Of a DNA stretch of 64,000 bases, positions 8,074-16,688 are shown piece after piece. Location: positions 3,306,001 through 3,370,000 of the forward strand of contig NZ_CP049616.1 of NCBI RefSeq assembly GCF_011068285.1, in the 5' to 3' direction. Position 1 is the first letter of the stretch. Every line of letters begins with the position of its first letter. The notes below the pieces were generated by a model, which was given only the letters and a program-made list of their open reading frames with translations, did no database searches and was not told the DNA's origin. Made by a program: the position numbers and the translations under genes. This stretch comes from Flagellimonas oceani (GTDB lineage: Bacteria > Bacteroidota > Bacteroidia > Flavobacteriales > Flavobacteriaceae).

Positions 8074-8763
8074 ATGGCGGATATCAGGGTCATTATCCCA
8101 GCAATCAACGAAGGAAATTCCATTGGCTTGGTAGTCTCGGAAATCCCAAAACATGTATCCGAAATCGTGGTCGTCGACAACGGTTCCGAGGACGATACCG
8201 TAGCAAATGCCAAGAAAGCGGGAGCAACCGTAATCTCAGAAAACCGCAAGGGCTATGGGTTTGCCTGTTTGAAGGGATTAAATTACATATCGGAACGATC
8301 TAAAACACCCGACATTATCGTATTTATCGACGGGGATTATTCAGATTATCCAGAAGAATTGGATAAGATTGTTGCCCCAATTTTGGAAAATGACATCGAT
8401 TTTGTGGTCGGGGCGCGAAAAAAATCACTTCGCGAACCGGGATCAATGACCCCACAGCAGGTTTTTGGCAACAAATTGGCCACATTTTTAATGCGATTAT
8501 TTTTCACATCGAGATTTACGGATTTAGGACCTTTTAGGGCGATAAAATACGAAAAGCTCAAAGAATTGAAGATGCAGGATACCACTTATGGCTGGACAGT
8601 GGAAATGCAGTTAAAAATTTTAAGAAAAAAAATGTCATATATCGAAGTTCCAGTGCGTTACAAACGAAGAATTGGTGAGTCAAAAGTTTCAGGTACGGTA
8701 AAAGGTACTATATTTGCGGGCATAAAAATATTAGGTTGGATCTTTAAATACAGTTTAAAATAA
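8074..8763 (+). CDS. Glycosyltransferase family 2, dolichyl-phosphate-mannose-synthase-like
   Basis: 229 residues, GT-A fold: VIIPAINEGNSIG at the N-terminus, VVDNGSEDDT nucleotide-binding loop, FIDGDYSDYPEEL carrying the DxD metal site, and a basic RYKRRIGESKVSGT segment near the C-terminus typical of DPM1/GtrB-like enzymes. Without a C-terminal membrane anchor it resembles soluble polyprenyl-phosphate sugar transferases that make the donor for GT-C enzymes. Its stop overlaps the next start (TAATG), and a GT-C candidate follows two genes later, which supports that donor role. The sugar is not known. Confidence 0.85.
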   Translation: MADIRVIIPAINEGNSIGLVVSEIPKHVSEIVVVDNGSEDDTVANAKKAGATVISENRKGYGFACLKGLNYISERSKTPDIIVFIDGDYSDYPEELDKIVAPILENDIDFVVGARKKSLREPGSMTPQQVFGNKLATFLMRLFFTSRFTDLGPFRAIKYEKLKELKMQDTTYGWTVEMQLKILRKKMSYIEVPVRYKRRIGESKVSGTVKGTIFAGIKILGWIFKYSLK

Positions 8764-10247
8764 TGGGACTCGCTATCGTTTACATCATCATTGCTATTTA
8801 CAGTACGGCCTTAATATTGATATTCTTTTACAGTCTTGCCCAGTTGAATCTTTTGATCAACTACCTCGGCTATAAAAAACGAAACGAGGAAGCCCCAAAA
8901 TTCAATCTTCTCGATCCCAAGGAAATTCCATTCGTTACCATTCAACTTCCCATCTACAACGAGGAATATGTGATGGAACGTTTGTTGGAGAACATATCCA
9001 AAATTGAATATCCAAAAAGTAAATTGGAAATCCAGGTATTGGACGATTCCACAGACGATTCCGTGGTAGAAACGGCCCGAAGGGTACAAGAGCTTCAGGA
9101 AACCGGGTTGGACATACAACATATCCGCCGGGAAAATAGACAAGGTTTTAAAGCAGGTGCTTTAAAAGAAGGACTGGAAATCGCCAAAGGCGACTTTATC
9201 GCCATTTTTGATGCCGACTTTTTGCCCGAAGCCGATTGGCTCAAGAAAACCGTTCCCTATTTCAAAGATCAGGAAATCGGTGTGGTACAGACCCGCTGGG
9301 GGCATATCAACAGAGACTACTCCACCCTTACCCGTATCCAGGCCTTTGCCTTGGATGCACACTTTACCCTGGAGCAAGTAGGAAGAAACTCAAAAGGACA
9401 CTTCATCAATTTCAACGGTACCGCAGGTATTTGGAGAAAAGATTGTATACTGGACGCAGGAAACTGGGAAGGCGACACCTTGACCGAAGACTTAGATTTG
9501 AGCTACCGTGCCCAATTGAAAAACTGGAAGTTCAAGTATTTGGAAGACGTGGAGACCCCAGCAGAGCTTCCCGTTGTGATCAGTGCCGCACGCTCACAAC
9601 AGTTCCGTTGGAACAAAGGTGGGGCCGAAAACTTCAGGAAAACCGTATTGAGCGTTATTACGGCCAAAAATATACCCTTTAAAACCAAATTCCACGGAGT
9701 AATGCACTTGTTGAACAGTTCCATGTTCCTTTGTGTATTCATCGTGGCCTTGTTGAGCATTCCCATGCTCTATATTAAAAACACTTATGCCCATTTAGGT
9801 TGGATATTTGAGGTGACGAGCTTCTTTATTTTGAGCACCATCATTCTGTTTGTTTGTTATTGGTTTACCTACAAAAGCATTCAGGGCAGCAGTTTCGACA
9901 ATTTTGTGGACTATATTAAACTCTTCTTTACCTTCTTCTCGGTGGCATTGGGCTTCTCTTTGCACAATACCGTAGCTGTTTTGGAAGGACATTTGGGCAA
10001 ACGAAGCGAGTTTGTACGTACACCAAAGTTCAACATCAACAGTATTAAGGACACCTGGAAGGGCAACAAATATTTGACCAACAAATTATCGCCCAACATG
10101 ATCTTGGAGTTTGCCCTGATGATCTATTTCCTCTTTGGTATGTACAGCGCCATACCATTGAACGATTACGGATTGTTCCCTTTCCACCTCATGTTGTTCC
10201 TAGGTTTTGGATTTGTATTCTTTAAATCCTTAACTTCCAAGGCATAA
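8763..10247 (+). CDS. Membrane glycosyltransferase family 2, cellulose/glucomannan-synthase-like
   Basis: 494 residues. An N-terminal transmembrane helix (about 3-27) is followed by a processive-type GT2 domain: LPIYNEEYV, LDDSTDDS, FDADFLPEADW, LTEDLDLSYR and QQFRW (the D, DxD, TED and QxxRW set of BcsA/CslA enzymes). Three or four C-terminal helices follow (about 305-330, 345-365, 380-400, 455-485). This is the pattern of beta-glycan synthases that polymerise and export; the closest feel is plant CslA/bacterial glucomannan synthase-like proteins. There is no PilZ domain and no BcsB/BcsC partner nearby. It may instead make a short glycan or glycolipid. Confidence 0.82.
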   Translation: MGLAIVYIIIAIYSTALILIFFYSLAQLNLLINYLGYKKRNEEAPKFNLLDPKEIPFVTIQLPIYNEEYVMERLLENISKIEYPKSKLEIQVLDDSTDDSVVETARRVQELQETGLDIQHIRRENRQGFKAGALKEGLEIAKGDFIAIFDADFLPEADWLKKTVPYFKDQEIGVVQTRWGHINRDYSTLTRIQAFALDAHFTLEQVGRNSKGHFINFNGTAGIWRKDCILDAGNWEGDTLTEDLDLSYRAQLKNWKFKYLEDVETPAELPVVISAARSQQFRWNKGGAENFRKTVLSVITAKNIPFKTKFHGVMHLLNSSMFLCVFIVALLSIPMLYIKNTYAHLGWIFEVTSFFILSTIILFVCYWFTYKSIQGSSFDNFVDYIKLFFTFFSVALGFSLHNTVAVLEGHLGKRSEFVRTPKFNINSIKDTWKGNKYLTNKLSPNMILEFALMIYFLFGMYSAIPLNDYGLFPFHLMLFLGFGFVFFKSLTSKA

Positions 10248-10256
10248 AAAAACACC

Positions 10257-11609
10257 ATGCAATCTTATTGGCGACTGCACAGATACCCGATATTGTTTGC
10301 TGTCGCCTGTATTTTATTCTACTGGAGCTTCGCTTACAATCTGGTACGCACCGATTTTGTAAAGCTATTTATGCTCTTTGGAGCTCTATTTTTTCTGTGT
10401 TACAAACTTATACAGTTCGAGAAATGGAACTTTAAGTTTCTATTGGTCGTCGGAATATTGTTTCGGTTGGTATTCCTGATAGCCGAACCTAATCTCTCAC
10501 AAGATATCTACAGGTTTATTTGGGACGGTGAGCTTATAAAGAACGGAATCAACCCGTATTTGTACACCCCCGACCAGATCATGGAGCAAGGAACCATATC
10601 ATTCCCCAACATGAAGGAACTACGTGATGGGATGACCGACCTCAATGCAAAACATTACAGCAACTACCCACCCATCAACCAGATACTTTTTGCTTTTGCC
10701 GCCCTTTTGGGAGGTGGAAGTGTTTTGGGCTCCACCATTGCCATGCGATTGATCATAATCCTTGCCGATTTGGGCGTGCTTTATTTTGGGCGGAAGCTGC
10801 TGCAAAACCTGAACAAGGCCAACCATTTGGCCTTTTGGTACTTTTTGAATCCATTGGTCATTATCGAACTCACGGGAAACCTCCATTTTGAAGGCGTAAT
10901 GCTCTTCTTTTTTGTTTGGGCACTTTATATGATCTCAAAAAACAAATGGTTGTGGGCAACACCGGTTTATGCCGTATCCATAATGGTTAAACTAATGCCG
11001 TTGCTGTTTTTACCCATCTTCATAAAGTATTTTGGGTTTAAAAAAAGTACAGCTTTTTATACGCTTGTCCTGCTTAGTTGTGCTGCATTGCTTCTTCCCT
11101 TTTACTCTTCGGTTTTTATAGAAAATTATTCAGAGACCGTAGGATTGTGGTTCTCCAACTTTGAATTCAATGCCAGCATGTACAATGTCGTAAAAAAGAT
11201 TGCCGTAACCTATTACGAAGCCAAACCTTGGAAATTGATTGACTCCTACGGATCTATGCTCAAAAAAGCCATGGTGGCCATTGTAGTACTGATAGCCTTG
11301 TTACGGAAAAACCAAAAACTGGAAAGTGCAATCACCTCAATGGTGTTCGCTTTGGCGTGTTACTATTTCCTCTCCAGCACCGTACATCCATGGTACGTGG
11401 TGTTCCTTTTGGGCTTCGCCATCTTCACGGACTATAGGTTTCCCTTGGTTTGGTCCTTCACCATTATTCTTAGCTACTACGCCTACTCAAATCCCGATTT
11501 CAAAGAGAATTTAGGATTGTTGGCCATTGAATATATTTTGGTCATCGGCTTTTTTATTTATGAAATGATAGGAAGCAGGCCTAAAAAGTTATATTTCTTC
11601 AAAAAGTAA
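10257..11609 (+). CDS. Polytopic GT-C fold glycosyltransferase (mannosyltransferase-like)
   Basis: 450 residues, about 10-12 hydrophobic segments. After the second helix region comes EPNLSQDIYRFIWDGELIKNG, an acidic loop typical of lipid-phosphate-sugar-dependent GT-C enzymes, and NPYLYTPDQ. Later VHPWYVVFLLGFAIF resembles conserved HPWY segments of bacterial mannosyltransferase-like proteins. Begins 9 bases after the stop of the GT2 synthase, so it is part of the same operon as the DPM1-like enzyme that could supply its polyprenyl-phosphate sugar. The acceptor is unknown; exact GT family not assigned. Confidence 0.75.
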   Translation: MQSYWRLHRYPILFAVACILFYWSFAYNLVRTDFVKLFMLFGALFFLCYKLIQFEKWNFKFLLVVGILFRLVFLIAEPNLSQDIYRFIWDGELIKNGINPYLYTPDQIMEQGTISFPNMKELRDGMTDLNAKHYSNYPPINQILFAFAALLGGGSVLGSTIAMRLIIILADLGVLYFGRKLLQNLNKANHLAFWYFLNPLVIIELTGNLHFEGVMLFFFVWALYMISKNKWLWATPVYAVSIMVKLMPLLFLPIFIKYFGFKKSTAFYTLVLLSCAALLLPFYSSVFIENYSETVGLWFSNFEFNASMYNVVKKIAVTYYEAKPWKLIDSYGSMLKKAMVAIVVLIALLRKNQKLESAITSMVFALACYYFLSSTVHPWYVVFLLGFAIFTDYRFPLVWSFTIILSYYAYSNPDFKENLGLLAIEYILVIGFFIYEMIGSRPKKLYFFKK

Positions 11610-11619
11610 TCACAACTTT

Positions 11620-11644
11620 AGTACAATTCGAATTAATTTGTACT
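11620..11644. promoter_or_regulatory. Inverted repeat in the arginine operon promoter region
   Basis: AGTACAA (11620-11626) and TTGTACT (11638-11644) are perfect complements with an 11-base spacer containing TTCGAA. A direct repeat ACTTTAG (11615-11621 and 11642-11648) overlaps both arms. The element lies 12 bases before the leader-peptide ATG, where a promoter would be expected. It could be an operator for an arginine repressor or another dimeric regulator; I do not recognise it as a known ARG box. Confidence 0.4.
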
Positions 11645-11656
11645 TTAGCTATCATA

Positions 11657-11740
11657 ATGAAAGGACAAGAGTACATATTTTCTTCTTTGAGCATAGCTGC
11701 TCCCATCAGTCCATTTACCCCCCGTCGTCGTCGCCCGTAA
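11657..11740 (+). CDS. Arginine leader peptide (attenuator ORF), 27 codons
   Basis: ATG at 11657, stop TAA at 11738-11740. The peptide begins MKGQEYIFSS and ends FTPRRRRP: four consecutive Arg codons (CGT CGT CGT CGC, 11723-11734) immediately before the last Pro and the stop. It sits alone between a glycosyltransferase stop and the first arginine gene and reads in the operon's direction. A short ORF with a run of codons for the operon's end product just ahead of that operon is the hallmark of a ribosome-mediated attenuator. The ORF is too short to be a normal protein and was found by reading the gap by eye. Confidence 0.85.
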   Translation: MKGQEYIFSSLSIAAPISPFTPRRRRP

Positions 11741-11813
11741 GGGTGCATCATATCAATTGGGAATAGGTGAGTCCATTTCCGCAGAACGACCAAATCTATT
11801 TTTTTAATTTTTT
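11732..11813 (+). promoter_or_regulatory. Putative attenuator structure between the Arg leader and the first arg gene
   Basis: Several alternative pairings overlap. CGCCC/GGGTG (11732-11736 with 11741-11745) closes a GTAA loop holding the leader stop codon. GTCGT within the Arg codons (11724-11728 or 11727-11731) is complementary to ACGAC (11786-11790). GGAA..GG (11760-11767) can pair with CC..TTCC (11773-11780) around a 2x2 internal loop. A T-rich run (11799-11813) follows. A ribosome stalled on the Arg codons would block the GTCGT/ACGAC pairing next to that T-run, which would favour read-through when arginine is scarce. Folding was done by eye only. Confidence 0.5.
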
Positions 11814-11830
11814 CAGAATAATCGCTTGCA

Positions 11831-12445
11831 ATGGAAATTATTGTTGCTAACGAATCTCATTTTAAATACGCACAGATCATAAGTGATACCATAACCGAAT
11901 CCGCCAAGGTCCGCGGCACAGGTATCGCCAGACGTACGCCCGAGTACATCATAAAACGTCTTCAGAACGGTAACGCCATCATTGCCTTGGACGGTGATAA
12001 ATTTGCAGGTTTTTGTTACATCGAAGTATGGGGAAACAAGGATTTTGTGGCCAACTCCGGTTTGATCGTGCATCCCGACTACAGAAACCAAGGATTGGCC
12101 AAACAGATTAAAAAGGCCGTTTTTGACCTATCCAGAAAAAAATTCCCCGATGCCAAAATATTTGGCATCACCACAGGACTCGCCGTTATGAAGATGAACT
12201 ACGAACTGGGCTATAGACCCGTAACCTTTTCCGAACTTACGGATGACCCTGAATTCTGGAAAGGTTGCCAGACCTGCAAAAACTTTGACATCCTGACCCG
12301 TACCGAGAAAAAAATGTGCCTTTGCACTGGAATGCTGTACGATCCAGCATCCAAAAAGCAGGAACCAAAAAAATTGAACAACAAGGCATTTCAACGCCTC
12401 AAAAGCATAAAGGAACAACTGTTTCTAAAAAAGAAAGACAAATAA
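11831..12445 (+). CDS. GNAT-family N-acetyltransferase, probable N-acetylglutamate synthase
   Basis: 204 residues, GNAT fold with the acetyl-CoA loop VHPDYRNQGLAKQIKKA near residue 80 and a Cys-rich C-terminal extension (GCQTCKNF, MCLCTGM). It is first in the arginine operon, where the acetylglutamate synthase of Bacteroidetes is usually found in place of a classical ArgA or ArgJ. The predicted reaction is acetyl-CoA plus glutamate to N-acetylglutamate, feeding ArgB. Given the argF' family in this phylum, a succinyl donor cannot be excluded. The cysteines, spaced CxxC and CxC, could bind a metal and are an unusual addition. Confidence 0.75.
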   Translation: MEIIVANESHFKYAQIISDTITESAKVRGTGIARRTPEYIIKRLQNGNAIIALDGDKFAGFCYIEVWGNKDFVANSGLIVHPDYRNQGLAKQIKKAVFDLSRKKFPDAKIFGITTGLAVMKMNYELGYRPVTFSELTDDPEFWKGCQTCKNFDILTRTEKKMCLCTGMLYDPASKKQEPKKLNNKAFQRLKSIKEQLFLKKKDK

Positions 12446-12482
12446 GCGTCGGTTCGACGACAACCATATAAAGAATCAAAAA

Positions 12483-13670
12483 ATGGAAAAATTAGTTTTA
12501 GCATATAGCGGCGGATTGGATACTTCATACTGTGCCAAATACCTATCGCAGGATGAAGGTTATGAAGTGCATGCAGTAAGCGTGAACACCGGAGGTTTCA
12601 GCAAAGCTGAAATTGAGGAAATCGAAGAAAAGGCCCTTGCCCTTGGTGCATCCAGTTACACCTCCATAGATGCCGTGGCCACGTTTTATGAAAAAGTAGT
12701 AAAATTTCTGATTTTCGGAAATGTGCTGCGAAACAATACATACCCACTTTCTGTAAGTGCCGAACGTATTGTACAGGCCATCGAAATTGTAACCCATGCA
12801 AAGAAAATTGGCGCAAAATACATCGCACACGGAAGTACCGGCGCAGGTAACGATCAAGTAAGGTTCGATATGATATTTCAAATCTTGGCCCCGGAAATTA
12901 AGATCATCACGCCGATCAGGGACAAAAAATTGGCCAGGGAAGAGGAAATCAATTACCTACAACAAAACGGTATCGATTACTCTTGGGAAAAAGCCAAATA
13001 CTCCGTTAACCGAGGATTATGGGGAACATCCGTTGGGGGTGACGAAACGTTGACCTCCCATCTATCTCTGCCCGAAAGCGCCTATCCAAGCCAGTTGGAA
13101 AAAGAATTGTCCAAAGAGTTGAGGTTGACCTTTAAAAAAGGGGAATTGGTCGCTTTGGACGGCGAACAGGACACACCCGTGGCCAATATCGAAAAATTGT
13201 CGGCCATAGCATCCAAATATGCCATTGGCAGGGACATCCACGTGGGCGACACCATCATAGGAATCAAGGGAAGGGTCGGCTTTGAAGCCGCAGCCCCGTT
13301 GATCATCATCAAGGCACACCACCTGTTGGAAAAACATACCTTGAGCAAATGGCAGCAATTCCAAAAAGAGCAAATGGGCAATTTTTATGGCATGTTACTG
13401 CATGAAGGAAACTATCTGGACGAAGTAATGCGAAACATCGAAGCATTTTTGACCGATACCCAGAAACATGTTTCGGGGGATGTGTTCATTACCTTACATC
13501 CATACCGATTTGAGTTGAACGGAATTACTTCCGAACACGATTTGATGAATGCTTCCTTTGGAAGTTATGGCGAAATAAACAAAGGATGGACGGCCGATGA
13601 TGCCAAAGGATTCATCAAAATTTTGTCCAACGCAGGTAAAATTGCAAACCATGTAAACCAAGATTCATGA
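12483..13670 (+). CDS. argG: Argininosuccinate synthase
   Basis: 395 residues, near normal length. ATP pyrophosphatase loop AYSGGLDTSYCAKYL at the N-terminus, then the AHGSTGAGNDQVRFD segment near 118 and the YSVNRGLWGTSVGGDETL segment near 173 that contacts citrulline and aspartate. It joins citrulline and aspartate with ATP cleavage to AMP and PPi, cytosolic. Ends in an ATGA overlap with argC, so translational coupling is likely. Its position as second gene, well ahead of argH, follows the Flavobacteriaceae order. Confidence 0.95.
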   Translation: MEKLVLAYSGGLDTSYCAKYLSQDEGYEVHAVSVNTGGFSKAEIEEIEEKALALGASSYTSIDAVATFYEKVVKFLIFGNVLRNNTYPLSVSAERIVQAIEIVTHAKKIGAKYIAHGSTGAGNDQVRFDMIFQILAPEIKIITPIRDKKLAREEEINYLQQNGIDYSWEKAKYSVNRGLWGTSVGGDETLTSHLSLPESAYPSQLEKELSKELRLTFKKGELVALDGEQDTPVANIEKLSAIASKYAIGRDIHVGDTIIGIKGRVGFEAAAPLIIIKAHHLLEKHTLSKWQQFQKEQMGNFYGMLLHEGNYLDEVMRNIEAFLTDTQKHVSGDVFITLHPYRFELNGITSEHDLMNASFGSYGEINKGWTADDAKGFIKILSNAGKIANHVNQDS

Positions 13671-14641
13671 TCAAAACAGGAATCATAGGAGGTTCGGGCT
13701 ATACCGGTGGGGAATTGATCAGGATTCTGCTCAACCATCCGCAGGCCCAAATCGATTTTGTATATAGTACCACAAGAGCGGGAAAGCCCATCAGTTCCGC
13801 CCATCAGGATTTATTAGGACTTACCGATCTGCAATTTTCCGGTGAAATCGACCCGGAGGTCGATGTGGTTTTTCTTTGTCTGGGCCATGGCAATTCCACT
13901 TCATTTTTGAAAGAGAACCATTTTTCGGCCTCAACAAAGGTCATTGACCTCAGCAATGATTTTAGATTACAAGCCGATTCTGTTTTTAACGGCCAACGGT
14001 TTATCTATGGGCTTCCCGAACTGAACAAGTCAGCCATTCAATCTGCCGAGGCCATTGCCAATCCAGGTTGTTTTGCCACGGCCATACAATTGGGGCTATT
14101 ACCTTTGGCAAAGGCAGGTTTGCTTGGGGACGACGTCCACATAAACGCGGTCACCGGTAGCACCGGAGCGGGGGTGGGATTATCGGAAACGTCCCATTTT
14201 AGCTGGAGGAACAACAACGTTTCTTGGTACAAACCCTTTACCCATCAACATTTGGGAGAAATTGGAGAAAGTTTGAATTCCTTCGGAAGATCTGTCGGAA
14301 AACTGATTTTTCTTCCAAATCGAGGAAACTTTACCCGAGGTATTTTGGCAACATCCTACACCAAATTTTCGGGTAGCTTGGAAGATGCCAAGAAATTGTT
14401 CAACGATTTTTACAAAGACGCGGCTTTTACCCACATGTCGGAAGATGAACTTCATCTGAAACAAGTGGTGAACACCAATCAATGCCATATCCATTTACAT
14501 AAACATGATGACCTCCTTTTAGTAACATCGGCCATCGACAATCTATTAAAAGGGGCATCCGGACAAGCAGTTCAAAATATGAATTTGATGTTCGGTTTCC
14601 CAGAAACCGAAGGTCTGTTGTTAAAAGCAGGAGTATTTTAA
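13667..14641 (+). CDS. argC: N-acetyl-gamma-glutamyl-phosphate reductase
   Basis: 324 residues. NADP-binding GGSGYTGGELIRILL at the N-terminus and the catalytic cysteine in ANPGCFATAIQLGLLPL near residue 133; GSTGAGVG and the C-terminal DNLLKGASGQAVQNMN block are also family marks. It reduces acyl-glutamyl phosphate to the semialdehyde with NADPH. Start overlaps the argG stop by 4 bases. The 79-base gap after it holds a dispersed repeat. Confidence 0.95.
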   Translation: MIKTGIIGGSGYTGGELIRILLNHPQAQIDFVYSTTRAGKPISSAHQDLLGLTDLQFSGEIDPEVDVVFLCLGHGNSTSFLKENHFSASTKVIDLSNDFRLQADSVFNGQRFIYGLPELNKSAIQSAEAIANPGCFATAIQLGLLPLAKAGLLGDDVHINAVTGSTGAGVGLSETSHFSWRNNNVSWYKPFTHQHLGEIGESLNSFGRSVGKLIFLPNRGNFTRGILATSYTKFSGSLEDAKKLFNDFYKDAAFTHMSEDELHLKQVVNTNQCHIHLHKHDDLLLVTSAIDNLLKGASGQAVQNMNLMFGFPETEGLLLKAGVF

Positions 14642-14650
14642 AACAGGTAC

Positions 14651-14703
14651 CCTGAGCGGAGTCAAAGAGTACAACTAAACCAGATTCCTGCCTACGTAGG
14701 AAT
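14651..14703. repeat. Dispersed two-module intergenic repeat, copy 1 (argC-proC gap)
   Basis: Module A, CCTGAGCGGAGTCAAAG (14651-14667), is followed by module B, an ATTCC...GGAAT hairpin (14684-14703) around CCTACGTAGG, then GACAAA. The same A-then-B order occurs at 19571-19631, and module A alone at 21054. Such CTGAGC..AGTCGAAG elements are scattered through Flavobacteriaceae intergenic DNA in my recollection. They lie inside the operon and may act on mRNA stability. Confidence 0.6.
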
Positions 14704-14720
14704 GACAAATAAAAGAACAA

Positions 14721-15515
14721 ATGAAAATAGCCATTATAGGAGCGGGAAACTTGGGTCTGGCCATTGCAAAGGGCATTTTGCACAGCAACGGGGCCACTAC
14801 CATGTACCTCACCAAACGAAACACCAAATCTATTCAGGAGTTTGAAAAATATGGGATAGTTACCGTTACCTCTGACAATAAAGAAGCGGTAACGAACTCC
14901 GACATTCTCATATTCGCGGTGCAACCGGGCCATTTTGAGAAGATATTGAACGAAACCAAAGACCTGCTTTCCGAAAAACACGTGATCATCAGCACAATTA
15001 CGGGTTTTAAAATTCCCAGGATTGAAGAAATCATCGGATCGGACAAGTTTATCATCCGAAGTATGCCCAACACCGCGATTTCAGTGGGCAAATCAATGAC
15101 CTGTATTTGTAGTAACGAATTGGGCAAAAAACGGATTGACCTCGCCAAGGCCATTTTTAACCGAATGGGACATACCATGGAAATCCCAGAGGACCAAATG
15201 CAGGCGGCCACCGTAATCTGCGCGAGCGGAATCGCGTTTTGGATGCGTTTGATTCGTGCCACGACCCAAGGAGCCATTCAATTGGGGTTTGATGCCAAGG
15301 AAGCACAAGAACTGGCCATGCACACCTGTAACGGAGCGGCAAGTCTGCTGATAGAATCGGGCAGTCATCCAGAAGAGGAGATAGACAGAGTGACCACTCC
15401 AAAGGGATGTACCATTGAAGGTTTGAACGAAATGGAACATCAGGGATTGAGCTCATCATTGATCAGGGGAATTGTATCCTCGTTTGAAAAAATCAGCCAA
15501 ATCAGAAAAGGATAG
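14721..15515 (+). CDS. proC: Pyrroline-5-carboxylate reductase
   Basis: 264 residues, Rossmann motif IIGAGNLGLAIAKGIL at the start and the C-terminal ProC signature region (VTTPKGCTIEGLNEMEHQGLS). It reduces pyrroline-5-carboxylate to proline with NAD(P)H. Its place inside the arginine operon links proline and arginine synthesis, since glutamate semialdehyde/ornithine metabolism shares this intermediate. The gap after it (15516-15563) has a short CCCTTAAAGGG palindrome and no gene. Confidence 0.93.
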   Translation: MKIAIIGAGNLGLAIAKGILHSNGATTMYLTKRNTKSIQEFEKYGIVTVTSDNKEAVTNSDILIFAVQPGHFEKILNETKDLLSEKHVIISTITGFKIPRIEEIIGSDKFIIRSMPNTAISVGKSMTCICSNELGKKRIDLAKAIFNRMGHTMEIPEDQMQAATVICASGIAFWMRLIRATTQGAIQLGFDAKEAQELAMHTCNGAASLLIESGSHPEEEIDRVTTPKGCTIEGLNEMEHQGLSSSLIRGIVSSFEKISQIRKG

Positions 15516-15563
15516 TCCTTCATTGTCCCCTTAAAGGGACCTTAAAGGTGTAAAAGCAAAAAA

Positions 15564-16688
15564 ATGAAATTATTCGACGTATACCCATTATATGACGTCA
15601 CGCCCGTAAAAGCCAAGGGAATCGAGGTATGGGATGACAAAGGGGAGAAATATTTGGATTTTTATGGCGGGCATGCCGTAATATCTATTGGACATACACA
15701 TCCTCATTATGTAAAGCGCATCAAGGACCAATTGGACAATATGGCTTTTTACAGCAACTCCGTACAAAACCCTTTGCAAGAAGCATTGGCCGAAAAGTTA
15801 GGTGATATGTCAGACTGTGCAAACTACGACCTTTTTATGTGCAATTCGGGGGCGGAAGCCAATGAAAATGCCCTGAAAATGGCGTCCTTTCACACCGGTA
15901 AATCCAAAGTAATTGCTTTTTCCAATAGTTTTCACGGGAGAACCTCTGCAGCCGTGGCCGCTACGGACAACCCAAGCATCAATGCTCCCATCAACAGGCA
16001 ACAGGAGGTCACTTTCTTGACATTGAACGATTTTGATGCCTTTGAAAAGGCCATTGAAACTGGCACCTATTGTGCCGTTATTTTAGAGGCCATTCAAGGT
16101 GTGGGCGGATTGGACGAACCGACAACGGAGTTCTTTCAATTTATCGCCGATAAGTGCAAGGAACATCATGTGGTGCTAATTGCTGACGAAGTACAATCGG
16201 GCTACGGACGCAGTGGCAAGTTCTTTGCGTTTCAGCACCATGGCATCGAACCGGATATCATATCCATTGCCAAGGGAATGGGCAACGGTTTTCCCGTGGG
16301 CGGCATATTGATACATGAAAAATTTAAGCCATCATACGGTCTGTTGGGAACCACCTTCGGCGGCAACCATTTGGCATGCGCAGCCAGTTTGGCCGTATTG
16401 GAAGTTTTGGAAGACGAGAACCTCATCGAGAACGCCGAAACACTTGGGACGTATTTCAAGGAAAAAGCGGCCGAAATACCTGAAATCAAAAAAGTGAAGG
16501 GCAAAGGATTGATGATAGGTCTGGAATTTGATTTTGAAGTGGCCGAGCTGCGTAAAAAAATGATCATGGAGCAGCACATGTTTACCGGAAGTGCCAAAAA
16601 CAAGAAATTGTTGCGCTTTTTACCAGCACTGAACATCACCAAAAACGACATTGACCTATTTTTTGAAGCGCTTAAAAAAGCATTATAA
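15564..16688 (+). CDS. argD: Acyl-ornithine aminotransferase (class III PLP)
   Basis: 374 residues. PLP enzyme of the AAA/OAT group: CNSGAEANENALKMA near 89, FHGRTSAA near 115, DEVQSGYGRSGKFFA near 210, and the Schiff-base lysine in SIAKGMGNGFPVGG near 233. It transaminates acyl-glutamate semialdehyde to acyl-ornithine with glutamate as donor. The stop shares a base with the next ATG (TAATG). Whether acetyl- or succinyl-intermediates are used cannot be told from this gene. Confidence 0.92.
   Translation: MKLFDVYPLYDVTPVKAKGIEVWDDKGEKYLDFYGGHAVISIGHTHPHYVKRIKDQLDNMAFYSNSVQNPLQEALAEKLGDMSDCANYDLFMCNSGAEANENALKMASFHTGKSKVIAFSNSFHGRTSAAVAATDNPSINAPINRQQEVTFLTLNDFDAFEKAIETGTYCAVILEAIQGVGGLDEPTTEFFQFIADKCKEHHVVLIADEVQSGYGRSGKFFAFQHHGIEPDIISIAKGMGNGFPVGGILIHEKFKPSYGLLGTTFGGNHLACAASLAVLEVLEDENLIENAETLGTYFKEKAAEIPEIKKVKGKGLMIGLEFDFEVAELRKKMIMEQHMFTGSAKNKKLLRFLPALNITKNDIDLFFEALKKAL

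Noticed and set aside
11599..11793. Minus-strand 64-residue frame in the arg leader region
   Set aside because: It is antisense to the leader ORF; the sense-strand four-Arg leader explains the region better.
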